Source: Streptomyces kurssanovii
GTDB lineage: Bacteria > Actinomycetota > Actinomycetes > Streptomycetales > Streptomycetaceae
NCBI RefSeq assembly: GCF_014649695.1
Contig: NZ_BMTN01000008.1
Coordinates: 1-64,000 of the forward strand
Reading direction: 5' to 3'
DNA length: 64,000 nt
Shown: positions 29,878 through 37,987 of the stretch, in pieces
How positions within the stretch are numbered: the stretch's first letter is position 1
Layout: every line of letters starts with the position of its first letter
The notes under the pieces: generated by a model
The model's input: the letters and a program-made list of their open reading frames with translations, nothing else
The model's database searches: none
What the model was told of the DNA's origin: nothing
Translations under genes and position numbers: made by a program

Positions 29878-31626
29878 GTGCTGCTGTTCGAGGTGTGGGC
29901 GCCGAACGCCGAGGAGCGGGTCACTCTGTGGCTGGAGGGTGCAGAGCACCCGATGGAGCGCGCGCAGGGGCGGGACGGATGGTGGGTCGCGGAGGCGCCG
30001 GCAGAGGACGGCGCCCGGTACGGGTTCTGTCTGGACGGCGGCCCGGTACGGCCGGACCCCCGCTCCCGCCGCCAGCCCGACGGCCCGGACGGTCCCAGCG
30101 CGGTCTTCGAACAGGACCGGTACCGCTGGCGGCGGGACTGGTCCGGGCGCGGACTGGAGGGCGCCGTCCTGTACGAACTGCACATCGGCACGTACACCAC
30201 CGAGGGGACGCTGGACGCCGCCGCGGACAGGCTGGGCGAACTGGCGGAGCTGGGCGTCACGCATGTGGAACTGATGCCGCTGTGCTCCTTCCCCGGTGTC
30301 CACGGCTGGGGTTACGACGGGGTGTCTCCCTGGGCCGTCCACGAGCCGTACGGCGGGCCGGAGGCGCTCAAGCGCTTCGTCGACGCCGCGCACGGGCACG
30401 GTCTCGGCGTGGTCCTCGACGTGGTGCACAACCACCTGGGCCCGTCCGGCAACCATCTGCCCGCGTTCGGACCGTACTTCACCGACACTCACCACACTCC
30501 CTGGGGTTCCGCGGTCAATCTGGACGCCCCGGGCTCGGACGAGGTGCGCGCCTACCTGCTGGGGAGCGCGCTGGCCTGGCTGCGCGACTACCGTCTCGAC
30601 GGGCTGCGGCTGGACGCGGTGCACGCGCTGGCCGACGACCGGGCGCTGACGTTCCTGGAGGAGCTGTCGGCCGCCGTCGACGGGCTCGCCGGGGACCTCG
30701 GCCGCCCGCTGTTCCTGATCGCCGAGTCGGACCGGTGCGACCCGCGCACGACGACGCCGCGCGCGCAGGGCGGCATCGGGCTGCACGCCCAGTGGAACGA
30801 CGACTTCCACCACGCCCTGCACACGGCACTGACGGGCGAGTCGCAGGGATATTACGCGGACTTCGCCCGTGCGCCGATGGCAGCGCTGGCGAAGACACTG
30901 ACCCGTGGCTTCTTCCACGACGGCACGTACTCGGCCTTCCGCGGCCGCACCCACGGGCGGCCGGTCGACGTGGTCAACACTCCCGCGCACCGTTTCCTCG
31001 GTTACGCGCAGACGCACGACCAGATCGGCAACAGGGCGCTGGGAGACCGCCTTTCCGCCACCCTCTCCCCCGGTCTGCTGGCCTGCGCGGCGGTACTGGT
31101 GCTCACGGGCCCGTACACGCCCATGCTGTTCATGGGCGAGGAGTGGGGCGCGTCGACGCCCTGGCAGTACTTCACCGACCACACCGACCCCGAGCTGGCG
31201 GAAGCCGTACGGGCGGGCAGGCGGAGGGAGTTCGCGGCGCACGGCTGGTCGGCCGAGCAGGTGCCGGACCCGCAGGACGCGGCCACCCGGGAGCGTTCGT
31301 GCCTGGACCGGTCGGAGCGGGAGCGGGAGCCGCACGCCCGGCTCCTGGCGTGGTACCGCGAGCTGATCGCGATGCGACGCGCGCTGCCGGACCTGTCGGA
31401 CCCGGACCTGGCGGCGGTGAAGGTGGCCTTCGACGAGCAGGCCCGCTGGCTGGCGTACCGACGGGGCGATCTGCGGGTGGCCGTCAATCTCGCCGAGGAG
31501 AAGGCCGCGATCCCGCTGGGCGGCGGCGGCCGGATCGCGGCGGCGTGGGGCGACGTCGTCCCGCCGGAGGGGGACGGGATGCTGCACCTGCCGCCGCAGA
31601 GCTGCGCGGTACTCGCCGGCTCCTGA
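29878..31626 (+). CDS. treZ: Maltooligosyl trehalose trehalohydrolase TreZ
   Basis: GH13 enzyme releasing free trehalose from maltooligosyl trehalose made by TreY, 582 residues. N-terminal beta domain starts LLFEVWAPNAEERVTLW; the barrel includes VLDVVHNHLGPSGNH, the nucleophile region YRLDGLRLDAVHALAD, the acid/base Glu in LIAESDRCDPR, and QTHDQIGNRALGDR. The C-terminal FMGEEWGASTPWQYFTDH stretch is typical of TreZ. GTG at 29878 has GAGGGGA upstream; a GTG at 29830 is an alternative adding 16 residues. Confidence 0.94.
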   Translation: MLLFEVWAPNAEERVTLWLEGAEHPMERAQGRDGWWVAEAPAEDGARYGFCLDGGPVRPDPRSRRQPDGPDGPSAVFEQDRYRWRRDWSGRGLEGAVLYELHIGTYTTEGTLDAAADRLGELAELGVTHVELMPLCSFPGVHGWGYDGVSPWAVHEPYGGPEALKRFVDAAHGHGLGVVLDVVHNHLGPSGNHLPAFGPYFTDTHHTPWGSAVNLDAPGSDEVRAYLLGSALAWLRDYRLDGLRLDAVHALADDRALTFLEELSAAVDGLAGDLGRPLFLIAESDRCDPRTTTPRAQGGIGLHAQWNDDFHHALHTALTGESQGYYADFARAPMAALAKTLTRGFFHDGTYSAFRGRTHGRPVDVVNTPAHRFLGYAQTHDQIGNRALGDRLSATLSPGLLACAAVLVLTGPYTPMLFMGEEWGASTPWQYFTDHTDPELAEAVRAGRRREFAAHGWSAEQVPDPQDAATRERSCLDRSEREREPHARLLAWYRELIAMRRALPDLSDPDLAAVKVAFDEQARWLAYRRGDLRVAVNLAEEKAAIPLGGGGRIAAAWGDVVPPEGDGMLHLPPQSCAVLAGS

Positions 31627-31676
31627 AGGCCGTTGCCCACGACCGGGCCGCCGGCGTCCGGTGCGGGCGACAGCGG

Positions 31677-31712
31677 CCAGCGACAGCGGCAGCGGCAGCG
31701 GCAGCGGCAGCG
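31677..31712. repeat. GGCAGC hexamer tandem repeat
   Basis: A run of CAGCGG units (about five consecutive near-perfect hexamers) in the 92-base gap between convergent treZ and the lipoprotein gene, just past the lipoprotein stop. Confidence 0.7.
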
Positions 31713-31718
31713 GGACCG

Positions 31719-32219
31719 TCAGCGCCGGCCGGAGCCGTACGAGTCGCGGCACAGGGCGGTGACGTCGGAGTGCGTCACACCGTCCGAGGCCTCGCACAGG
31801 CTGCGCATGTCGTAGCTCGTGCGGGGCCGCGGCGGCCGGGTGCGGGGCGCGGGGCGCTGCGTCCGCCGGTCGGGTACGGCGGCGCGGCGCTCGGGCCGGA
31901 CGGGGACGGTACGCGCGGGGCCCGCGGCGGGGCGCCGCGGCCGCACCCGCCGGCCAGGTTCCTCCGCCGCCCTCCTGCCCTCCCCCTGAGCCTTCGCACC
32001 GCCCCGCTCGCCCGCCGGGTCCTTGGGATCGGTGGAGGCCAGCGCCTCGCGCGCCGACGGCTGGACGACGCGGCTCGGCACGACGGGCGACGCCGACCGT
32101 TCGCCGGCCGGGGCCAGGCTCGGCGCCGGCGCGGGCCGAGGAGCCGTCGGAACGGCCACACAGCCGCTCACACCGAGCAGGAGGAGAACGGCCGAGGACA
32201 GGATCCGGGAAGTGCGCAT
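31719..32219 (-). CDS. Putative lipoprotein with conserved Cys-containing C-terminus
   Basis: A 166-residue exported protein. The N-terminus MRTSRILSSAVLLLLGVSGC is a lipoprotein signal with lipobox VSGC. The middle (about residues 25-130) is low-complexity, rich in Pro, Arg and Ala. A short ordered-looking C-terminus (YDMRSLCEASDGVTHSDV, then TALCRDSYG) has two cysteines that could form a disulfide outside the cell. I do not recognise a named family; similar small Cys-motif tails occur in streptomycete lipoproteins. Function unknown. Confidence 0.72.
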   Translation of the reverse strand: MRTSRILSSAVLLLLGVSGCVAVPTAPRPAPAPSLAPAGERSASPVVPSRVVQPSAREALASTDPKDPAGERGGAKAQGEGRRAAEEPGRRVRPRRPAAGPARTVPVRPERRAAVPDRRTQRPAPRTRPPRPRTSYDMRSLCEASDGVTHSDVTALCRDSYGSGRR

Positions 32220-32314
32220 CCGCCAACTCTGCCGGACGACACGCCTGCGACCTGCGCGGGCGTCCATGGAATCACCGACATGAGTGACCCGGTCGACAGC
32301 GTGGTCGGCGCGGC

Positions 32315-33286
32315 TCAGTTCTCGTCGCCGGGGGGCCGTTCCTCCTTGGCGACGAGCCGCTCGAGCAGTTCCTGGAACTCCTCGCCGATCATGATCTGCA
32401 GACCGTCGCCGTCCTCGTCGCGGTCGCTCAGCTGAGTGAGCGTGCCGCCGTGCCACCAGTAGACGTACGGGCTGATGGCACCGGGTGTGTCCTCGTATCC
32501 CGTGGCGGCGAAGGCGGCCATCGCGTTGAGGGCGGGGAGCATGCCGGTGTCGTGGATGGCGTGGAAGGCGAGCTGGTGCCGGAAGGGCATGGCCACCAGG
32601 GCCCCGTCCGCGGTGAGCTCCTCGCCGGTGACCTGCCGTACCAGCGTCTCCAGTGCGAGGACCCGGCTCGCCGTGTAGAAGGAGTCGCCGAGCACGACCT
32701 CGAAGCGCATGCCCTCGGAGTCCTTGACGGTCTCGTGCGCCTCGATGGGCAGTCCGCGGAGGTTGTACAGCGCCTGGTCACGCAGATAGGGCAGGTCGCC
32801 CAGGGGTTCGAGCGCCTCGTCGGTGAGCATCATGACGCTCTCGGGGAGGTCGAGCGCGAGGATCTCGTACAGGCCGGGGGCGACGGCGCGGGCGTACGCG
32901 AAGTTCCGCGGGTCGAGTCCCTCGGCACCGACGACGCGGGGGTAGAGCTGGGCGCGGATCTGTTCGGCGGGCAGGGTCTCCAGCGCGGACGGTGCGTCCA
33001 TGGTGCGCAGCACCATGCCGACATGCTGGTGAATCAGCTCGGGCCACACACGGGGCCCGCGTTCGTCGTTGTGGCACACGGCGGCGAGATTGCCGAGGCC
33101 GAATTGCCGGCCGGCGCTGTCGGAGACCATGTCGGTGTACACCGTCACCTCGAGGCCCTGCTCGGCGAACGCCTCGCGCACCTGGGCGCGGAACCTCGCC
33201 CCCTCGTCGGCGGAGAAGAAGGAGAACTCGGGGTCCCGGGGCGCATCGCGTCCGTCACGCTTCGGCCCTCGCCGGAACAACCCCAC
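32315..33286 (-). CDS. DUF1444 (YtpQ)-like conserved protein
   Basis: A 323-residue cytoplasmic protein of unknown function. The run of LYPRVVG, LYEILALDLPESVMMLTDE, QALYNLRGLPIEA, LGDSFYTASRVLALETLV and MPFRHQLAFHAI follows the layout of the DUF1444/YtpQ family as I remember it; family membership is an inference. No membrane segment, catalytic motif or fused domain is clear. GTG at 33286 is chosen because GGAGGGCGG lies upstream; an ATG-type start further up (33313) has no better site. Nothing in the neighbourhood explains its role. Confidence 0.7.
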   Translation of the reverse strand: MGLFRRGPKRDGRDAPRDPEFSFFSADEGARFRAQVREAFAEQGLEVTVYTDMVSDSAGRQFGLGNLAAVCHNDERGPRVWPELIHQHVGMVLRTMDAPSALETLPAEQIRAQLYPRVVGAEGLDPRNFAYARAVAPGLYEILALDLPESVMMLTDEALEPLGDLPYLRDQALYNLRGLPIEAHETVKDSEGMRFEVVLGDSFYTASRVLALETLVRQVTGEELTADGALVAMPFRHQLAFHAIHDTGMLPALNAMAAFAATGYEDTPGAISPYVYWWHGGTLTQLSDRDEDGDGLQIMIGEEFQELLERLVAKEERPPGDEN

Positions 33287-33362
33287 GTCAACCGCCCTCC
33301 GCTCGCCTGTCACTGATTCGAGCGTACCGACCCCGGGTGAACTGCGGGACCGCGCCTTTCGA

Positions 33363-33995
33363 TCAGTTCATCGGCACGACGAGATCGGCCCGGTCCCGGC
33401 CGTGGCCGATCAGTCGCGCGTTGGGTTCGTCGGAGTCGTGGACCCAGCGCTCGGCGTAGGTGCGTTCCTTCCCGAAGCGCACATGCCGGTCGACCAGCCG
33501 GCGCAGCCTCTCGTCCTGGTCGAGCTCGACGAACCACACCTCGTCGAGGAGAGGGCGGACCCGGGCCCAGGGCCCTTCGTCGTGCAGCAGGTAGTTGCCT
33601 TCGGTGACGACGAGCGGGACGGCGGGGGCCACGGGGATGCTCCCGGCCACCGGCTCCTCCAGTGTCCGGTCGAAGGCGGGCGCGTAGACGACGGCGTCCG
33701 GATCGGGGTCGCGCAGCCTGCCGAGCAGCGCGGCGTACCCGGCGGCGTCGAAGGTGTCGGGGGCGCCCTTGCGGTGTTCCCGGCCGAGGCGCCGCAGTTC
33801 ACGCCGGGCGAGGTGGAAACCGTCCATGGGGACGAGGACGGCGAGGCCGTCGAGCGCTTCGACGAGCCGGCCGGCGAGGGTGGACTTCCCGGCGCCGGGC
33901 GCCCCGGCGATCCCGAGGAGGCGCCGGCGGCCCGGCGCCGCGAGGGACCGGGCGCGCTCGACGAGGTGGTGCGGCAGGGCGGGCATGCCGCCCAT
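33363..33995 (-). CDS. Nucleoside/nucleotide kinase-family (PRK/PanK-like) P-loop kinase
   Basis: A 210-residue P-loop kinase. Walker A is GIAGAPGAGKSTLAGR near residues 28-43, followed by VLVPMDGFHLARREL, a pattern of the uridine kinase/phosphoribulokinase and fructose-kinase-like FrcK group, and VVTEGNYLL, which carries the Walker B-like acidic site. It phosphorylates a small hydroxylated substrate, likely a nucleoside or sugar; substrate unknown. The ATG at 33995 lies 30 bases from the divergent VOC start with no room for normal leaders; an ATG at 33986 is an alternative. Confidence 0.82.
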   Translation of the reverse strand: MGGMPALPHHLVERARSLAAPGRRRLLGIAGAPGAGKSTLAGRLVEALDGLAVLVPMDGFHLARRELRRLGREHRKGAPDTFDAAGYAALLGRLRDPDPDAVVYAPAFDRTLEEPVAGSIPVAPAVPLVVTEGNYLLHDEGPWARVRPLLDEVWFVELDQDERLRRLVDRHVRFGKERTYAERWVHDSDEPNARLIGHGRDRADLVVPMN

Positions 33996-34002
33996 TGTCG
34001 CC

Positions 34003-34025
34003 GGTCATACGTATAACCTCAGTAC
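34003..34025. promoter_or_regulatory. Overlapping divergent promoters, probably leaderless transcripts
   Basis: Only 30 bases separate two divergent start codons. Forward, TATAAC (34012-34017) ends 8 bases before the VOC ATG; in reverse, TATGAC (34008-34003) ends 7 bases before the kinase ATG. The -10 elements flank the palindrome ATACGTAT (34007-34014). Neither gene has a Shine-Dalgarno, as expected for leaderless messages. The matching -35 boxes would fall inside the opposite gene. Confidence 0.5.
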
Positions 34026-34415
34026 ATGCCGAACATCGCCCTGATCACGCTCGTCGTCCGCGACTACGACGAGGCCATCGCCTTCTGCACCGACGCTCTG
34101 GGCTTCGACCTGGTCGAGGACACCGACCGGGGGGACGGCAGCCGCTGGGTGGTCGTCCGCCCGGCGGGTTCCGGGGCCGGCACGGGCCTGCTGCTGGCCC
34201 GCGCCGGCGACGACGAGCAGCGCGCGAGCGTCGGCGCCCAAACCGGCGGCCGGGTGGGTTTCTTCCTGCACACGGACGACTTCGCGCGTGACCATGCCCG
34301 GATGACGGCGGCGGGTGTGCGCTTCCTCGAGGAACCGCGGCACGAGGCGTACGGCTCGGTGGCCGTCTTCGAGGACCTCTACGGCAACAAGTGGGACCTG
34401 CTTCAGCCGAGGTGA
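34026..34415 (+). CDS. VOC (glyoxalase/bleomycin-resistance fold) protein
   Basis: A 129-residue protein of the vicinal-oxygen-chelate superfamily: two beta-alpha-beta-beta-beta units, the first beginning PNIALITLVVRDYDEAIAF, the second GRVGFFLHTDDFARDHARM, ending with EDLYGNKWDLLQ where the metal-binding Glu usually lies. Members include glyoxalases, dioxygenases and drug-binding proteins; this small one cannot be assigned. Probably translated from a leaderless message. Confidence 0.88.
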   Translation: MPNIALITLVVRDYDEAIAFCTDALGFDLVEDTDRGDGSRWVVVRPAGSGAGTGLLLARAGDDEQRASVGAQTGGRVGFFLHTDDFARDHARMTAAGVRFLEEPRHEAYGSVAVFEDLYGNKWDLLQPR

Positions 34416-34445
34416 CCGGGGCCGCCCCGGCCGACGGCGGTCACC
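34411..34445. terminator. Possible terminator between VOC and lactonase genes
   Basis: GGTGACCG (34411-34418, overlapping the VOC stop) pairs with CGGTCACC (34438-34445); the loop itself is a GC-rich GGCCGCCCCGGCC hairpin. The two genes converge here. Confidence 0.4.
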
Positions 34446-34472
34446 GTGGCCGCCGCGCCCTCCCCCGTCCGC

Positions 34473-35699
34473 CTAGAGCGGCAGCGCGCACACCGCGACG
34501 GGTGACGTGAACGCCGGTCCCGCCGGGCGGAGTCCGCCCGTGCGGCGGTCGACATGAAAGACCGTCACCGTGCTCGAGCGCTGGTTCGCCGCGAACAGCA
34601 GCGCGCCCGACGGCGAGAGCGCGATGTGCCGGGGGAAGTCGCCCCCGACGGGGACGGTGTCGAGCAGGCGCAGGCGCGACCCGCCGGCCTCGACGGCGTA
34701 CCGGGTCAGGCTGTTGTGCCCCCGGTTGGCGAGGTACGCGTACCTGCCGTCGCCGGTCACCACCAACTGGGCCGGATAACTGGTGCCGGACCCGGTGCCG
34801 GTGGGCTGCGGCGCGCCCGGCCGGAGCCTGCCGGTCCGCGGGTCGTAGGCGCAGACCACGACGGTGTCGTCGAGCTCGTTCGCCACGTAGGCGTGCCGGC
34901 CCGAGGGGTGGAAGGTGAGGTGACGGGGGCCCGCACCGGGCCGCAGCGTCGTCCGCGACACCTCGGCGAGCGTGCCCGCCCGGGAGTCGAGGCGGTAGGT
35001 GTACACGGTGTCGTTGCCCAGGTCGACGGCGAGCACATGCCCGCCGTCGGGGCTGGTGAGGATCTGGTGGGCGTGCGGCCCTTGTTGGCCAGGACCGGGC
35101 GGCGGATCGGCGTGGGTGACCAGGTCCGTACGCTCACCGGGCGCGCCGGCGGCGGCGAGCGGATGGACGGCGACGCTGCCGGAGCCGTAATGGGCGCTGA
35201 GCAGCCACCGTCCGGACGGGTGCACGGACAGATGGCAGGGCGCCGGCCCGCCGGTGGAGCGGCTGCCGAGCACCTGGTGGGCGCCGCCCTCGTCGAGCCG
35301 CACGGCGGTCACCGCACCGGCATCGCGTTCGTTCACCGCGTACAGGGTGCGGCCGGAGGGGTGGACGGCGAGGTACGAGGGGTCGCCGACGCCTTCGACG
35401 ACCCCGGTTCCGGTGATCTTGCCGCTCGTCTCGTCGTACGTGGCCGTCGCGATCCCTGAGCCGCCCCCTTCGGCGGAGGTGTACGTGCCGATGAACAGCG
35501 GGCGCGCCGTGCGGGGACGGGCCGTGTGAGTGGTGGCCACCCGCGCTCTGGGCCGCGGGTGGGACTCGTCGGCCCGCGAGCACGCCGCGAGCGCGCCGCC
35601 GGTGGCCAGCGCGCCCAAGCCGCCGAGGAAACGGCGCCGCCCTACAGGCGCGGCGCCGTCGGTCCGGAAGTTCCTGCCGGTGCCGGTGCTGATGCCCAT
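34473..35699 (-). CDS. Tat-exported lactonase-family beta-propeller protein
   Basis: A 408-residue seven-bladed beta-propeller of the 6-phosphogluconolactonase (YbhE) type. The N-terminus has a twin-arginine signal (GRRRFLGGLGALATGG) ending in a lipobox-like ALAAC, so it is likely a Tat-exported lipoprotein; the enzyme would act outside the cell, unlike cytoplasmic Pgl. Propeller repeats are visible as PLFIGTYTSAEGGGSG, LAVHPSGRTLYAVNE, LTFHPSGRHAYVANEL and IALSPSGALLFAANQ. Start at 35699 gives the full signal peptide. Substrate not known. Confidence 0.9.
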   Translation of the reverse strand: MGISTGTGRNFRTDGAAPVGRRRFLGGLGALATGGALAACSRADESHPRPRARVATTHTARPRTARPLFIGTYTSAEGGGSGIATATYDETSGKITGTGVVEGVGDPSYLAVHPSGRTLYAVNERDAGAVTAVRLDEGGAHQVLGSRSTGGPAPCHLSVHPSGRWLLSAHYGSGSVAVHPLAAAGAPGERTDLVTHADPPPGPGQQGPHAHQILTSPDGGHVLAVDLGNDTVYTYRLDSRAGTLAEVSRTTLRPGAGPRHLTFHPSGRHAYVANELDDTVVVCAYDPRTGRLRPGAPQPTGTGSGTSYPAQLVVTGDGRYAYLANRGHNSLTRYAVEAGGSRLRLLDTVPVGGDFPRHIALSPSGALLFAANQRSSTVTVFHVDRRTGGLRPAGPAFTSPVAVCALPL

Positions 35700-35739
35700 G
35701 ACAGGCAGGGTAGGGGCCGCGACCGGTCCGGCGGCGGGT

Positions 35740-36810
35740 TCAGCGGCGCTGTCCGGACCGTGTTCCTGCCTTGGCCCGCTCCTTCTCCTCGTAGTCCTCG
35801 TCGTCGCCTTCGAGGTCCTCGGCCTCGTCCTCGTCCTCGTAGTCGGCGTCGTCCTCGTCCTCGTACCGCCGGGGGCCGCCTTCCTCGTCCTCTTCCTCGT
35901 CGTCCCCTTCCTCGTCCCTGTCCTCGGCTTCGCCCTGGTCCTCGGCCTCGTCCTCGTAGTCGTAATCGCGGTCGTCGCGGTCCTCGTCCTCGCCGCCCTC
36001 GCGCTCCTCCTCCTCGCGCTCCAGTGCCTCTTCGTGGCTGACGACGACCTCACCGTCACGCACCTCGCCGCGCCAGCCCTCGGCCTCTTCGTCCGTGAGG
36101 GTCACATGGCGCTGGAAGTGCTTGAAGTCGAGCCGCAGGCGCCGTCCTTGGGCCCGCCAGAGATTGCCCGTTTTCTCGAAGAAGCCCGAGGGGTAGTACT
36201 CGACGACGAGCACGATGCGGGTCAGGGAGGGGGCCAGCTCGTGGAAGCTCACGCATCCGCGAGTGCTCCCCTTCGCGCCCTCCGACGTCCACACGATCCG
36301 GTCGTCCGGAATCTGCTCCTGGACCGTCGCCGACCAGCCGCGGGTGGACGGCCCCACCTTGACCTTCCAGTTGGAGCTGACCTCGTCCTTCTGGGAGACG
36401 CTGCGCACGCCCTTGGTGAAGCCACTGAACGCCTCGTACTTGGTCCAGTGGTCGTACGCCGTGCGTATGGGCACGCCCACGTCGAGGGTCTCGACGATGT
36501 TCATGACCTTGGTGTCGCCGGACTTACGCCCGCCCTTGCCGCCTCCGAGCTTTTCCTTCACTTTGCCCACGACGTTGTCCTTGGTGCTCTTGAGCTTGGC
36601 GCTGATCAGGGACTTCATCACTCCGCCGACGGGCAACTTGCCTCCGTTCTCGGCGACGTCGAGAAGCTTGTCCGAGAGGCCTGACACCTTGTCGCCGGCT
36701 GTGTCGGCGAGCCGTCCCGCGCGGGCGCCGACGTAGCCGGTGAGCTCCTCGCGCAGCTGGTCCAGGCCGGTGCCGGCCTCAGGTGTGGATCGCTGATCCG
36801 TGCTGGTCAT
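35740..36810 (-). CDS. Gas-vesicle-linked SRPBCC protein (GvpZ-like) with acidic tail
   Basis: A 356-residue protein of the SRPBCC/polyketide-cyclase fold, matching the SRPBCC gene of Streptomyces gas-vesicle clusters (gvpZ). A helical N-terminal segment (about 1-95) precedes the SRPBCC domain (MNIVETLDVGVPIRTAYDHW to KHFQRHVTLTDEE). From about residue 260 the chain is almost all Glu, Asp, Tyr and Arg, a roughly 95-residue acidic tail. It starts 4 bases after the gvpY-like gene on the same strand. Role unknown; accessory to vesicle assembly by context. Symbol left blank because assignment rests on context and recall. Confidence 0.8.
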   Translation of the reverse strand: MTSTDQRSTPEAGTGLDQLREELTGYVGARAGRLADTAGDKVSGLSDKLLDVAENGGKLPVGGVMKSLISAKLKSTKDNVVGKVKEKLGGGKGGRKSGDTKVMNIVETLDVGVPIRTAYDHWTKYEAFSGFTKGVRSVSQKDEVSSNWKVKVGPSTRGWSATVQEQIPDDRIVWTSEGAKGSTRGCVSFHELAPSLTRIVLVVEYYPSGFFEKTGNLWRAQGRRLRLDFKHFQRHVTLTDEEAEGWRGEVRDGEVVVSHEEALEREEEEREGGEDEDRDDRDYDYEDEAEDQGEAEDRDEEGDDEEEDEEGGPRRYEDEDDADYEDEDEAEDLEGDDEDYEEKERAKAGTRSGQRR

Positions 36811-36814
36811 GGCC

Positions 36815-37426
36815 CTACCTCCGCCGTGTGCCGGGCCCGGACGTCGCGTCCGTGCCAGGGGGAACTCGCTTCGCGGACGCTTTGCCGGTCGTGGCGGCCT
36901 TCTTGGCGGCTGCCCTGGCGGTGGCCTTCTTCTCCGTGGAGGTCCCGGCGGAGGCCTTCTTCGCCGTCTTTCCGGCAGCGGCACCGCGGGACCGGAGCTC
37001 GCCCCGCGCCCCCTTTTGCTGCTTCTCGGGCTTCTGCTCCTCCCGCTCCTCCTCGGGCTCGTCCGCCCGGTCCGCCTCCGTCTCGCGCTGCTCCTTGTCG
37101 TCCCCCTCGTCGCGGTCCTCGAGACGCAGCGTGCGCTCGTGCAGCGCGTCGGCCAGCCCGGCCATCTTGCGGTCGGCGGTCGCCGCCAGCGCCTGGCGGC
37201 CGGCTTCCATGAGCTGTCCCCGCAGCTGGTCGCCGAGTCCCGCGAGCTGCGGGGCATCCTTGAGCGTCTTCACGCCCTGGGTCAGCATTTTCTGCGGGTC
37301 GAGGCCGGCGCGCCGCCCGGCGAGGTACGTGCCCACCGCGAAGGCCATGCGGCCCTTCTTCGTACGGCCCAGCACGTAGCCGCCTGCCACGGCGGCCGCG
37401 AGGGTCATGCGGTTGATGTCCTTCAT
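36815..37426 (-). CDS. Gas-vesicle-linked protein (GvpY-like) with histone-like tail
   Basis: A 203-residue protein, the 'DNA primase/gvpY'-type gene of Streptomyces gas-vesicle clusters. The N-terminus MTLAAAVAGGYVLGRTKKGR is a Gly/Ala-rich possible membrane-insertion helix, followed by a helical stretch (QLRGQLMEAGRQALAATADR). A charged Glu/Arg middle leads to a Lys/Ala-rich C-terminus (TEKKATARAAAKKAATTGKA) like the tails of actinobacterial histone-like proteins. AGGGAGCAG precedes the ATG at 37426. It is first in a two-gene unit with the SRPBCC gene, divergent from gvpO. No primase motif is seen. Confidence 0.75.
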   Translation of the reverse strand: MKDINRMTLAAAVAGGYVLGRTKKGRMAFAVGTYLAGRRAGLDPQKMLTQGVKTLKDAPQLAGLGDQLRGQLMEAGRQALAATADRKMAGLADALHERTLRLEDRDEGDDKEQRETEADRADEPEEEREEQKPEKQQKGARGELRSRGAAAGKTAKKASAGTSTEKKATARAAAKKAATTGKASAKRVPPGTDATSGPGTRRR

Positions 37427-37622
37427 GAGCTGCTCCCTGTGTGACAGGTCCTGGCCCGGCCGCTCGCTCCCCTGCGCGTGCCAACGTCCATGCCGGTGCG
37501 GGCCTGTTGGGGCCGGGAGAGCCGGTAGGTCCACGAGTTCCACAGCGAACCCCGAATATGCCTATATGCTGAAATTGTACGTTTCTGTATGACGAACGGT
37601 CCTGTCGTGGTGAGAAGGGGCG
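37427..37622. promoter_or_regulatory. Divergent promoter region of the gas-vesicle cluster
   Basis: The 196-base region between the gvpY-like gene and gvpO contains a marked AT-rich island (about 37552-37592, GAATATGCCTATATGCTGAA onward) in a 70%+ GC context. It should hold promoters for both units. I could not place a consensus sigma site; the island lies 30-70 bases before the gvpO ATG. Confidence 0.5.
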
Positions 37623-37919
37623 ATGACTTCCTCAGATCCCGCCGGACGGCGTCCCAAGATCAAGGCGGCGAGCGTCATGCGCTCCGCGGCGGACCAGCTG
37701 GCTGAGCTGCTCGGCCGCCCGCCCGAGTCGGTATCGGCACTCAGACACACCGAGGACGGCGGCTGGGAGGCCGACGTGGAGGTGTTGGAGGTGGAGCGGA
37801 TCCCTGACACCACGAGCGTGCTGGCCAGCTACCGGGTGACGCTCGACGATGAGGGCGATCTGGTGGAGTACCGGCGCACCCGGCGCTACACCCGCGGTCA
37901 GATCGACCGACCGAACTGA
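37623..37919 (+). CDS. gvpO: Gas vesicle protein GvpO
   Basis: A 98-residue GvpO family protein, first gene of the forward gas-vesicle operon. Conserved features: [16 protein letters not shown], then [20 protein letters not shown] and the terminal [18 protein letters not shown]. GvpO is needed for, or regulates, vesicle formation in halophilic archaea; in Streptomyces its function is unclear. GAGAAGGGG lies just before the ATG at 37623. The last codons lie inside a tandem duplication. Confidence 0.93.
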   Translation: MTSSDPAGRRPKIKAASVMRSAADQLAELLGRPPESVSALRHTEDGGWEADVEVLEVERIPDTTSVLASYRVTLDDEGDLVEYRRTRRYTRGQIDRPN

Positions 37920-37941
37920 ACGACCGACCGACCGAACTGAA
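37904..37941 (+). repeat. 17-bp tandem duplication at the gvpO stop
   Basis: CGACCGACCGAACTGAA occurs at 37904-37920 and 37925-37941 (period 21). The first copy encodes the last residues of gvpO with the TGA stop; the second is the non-coding duplicate. Confidence 0.9.
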
Positions 37942-37987
37942 CGACCTTCGAAGGCCCGCCGCGGGCTTTGCGACGAAGGGAGACACC

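Noticed and set aside
29773-32226. Upstream extension of the GH1 frame to about 1276 codons
   Set aside because: The added part is antisense to treZ and low-complexity; the beta-glucosidase has a clear start at 29772.
36815-37426. GvpY-like gene called as DNA primase
   Set aside because: No zinc finger, TOPRIM or primase motif; the label appears to come from weak database similarity.
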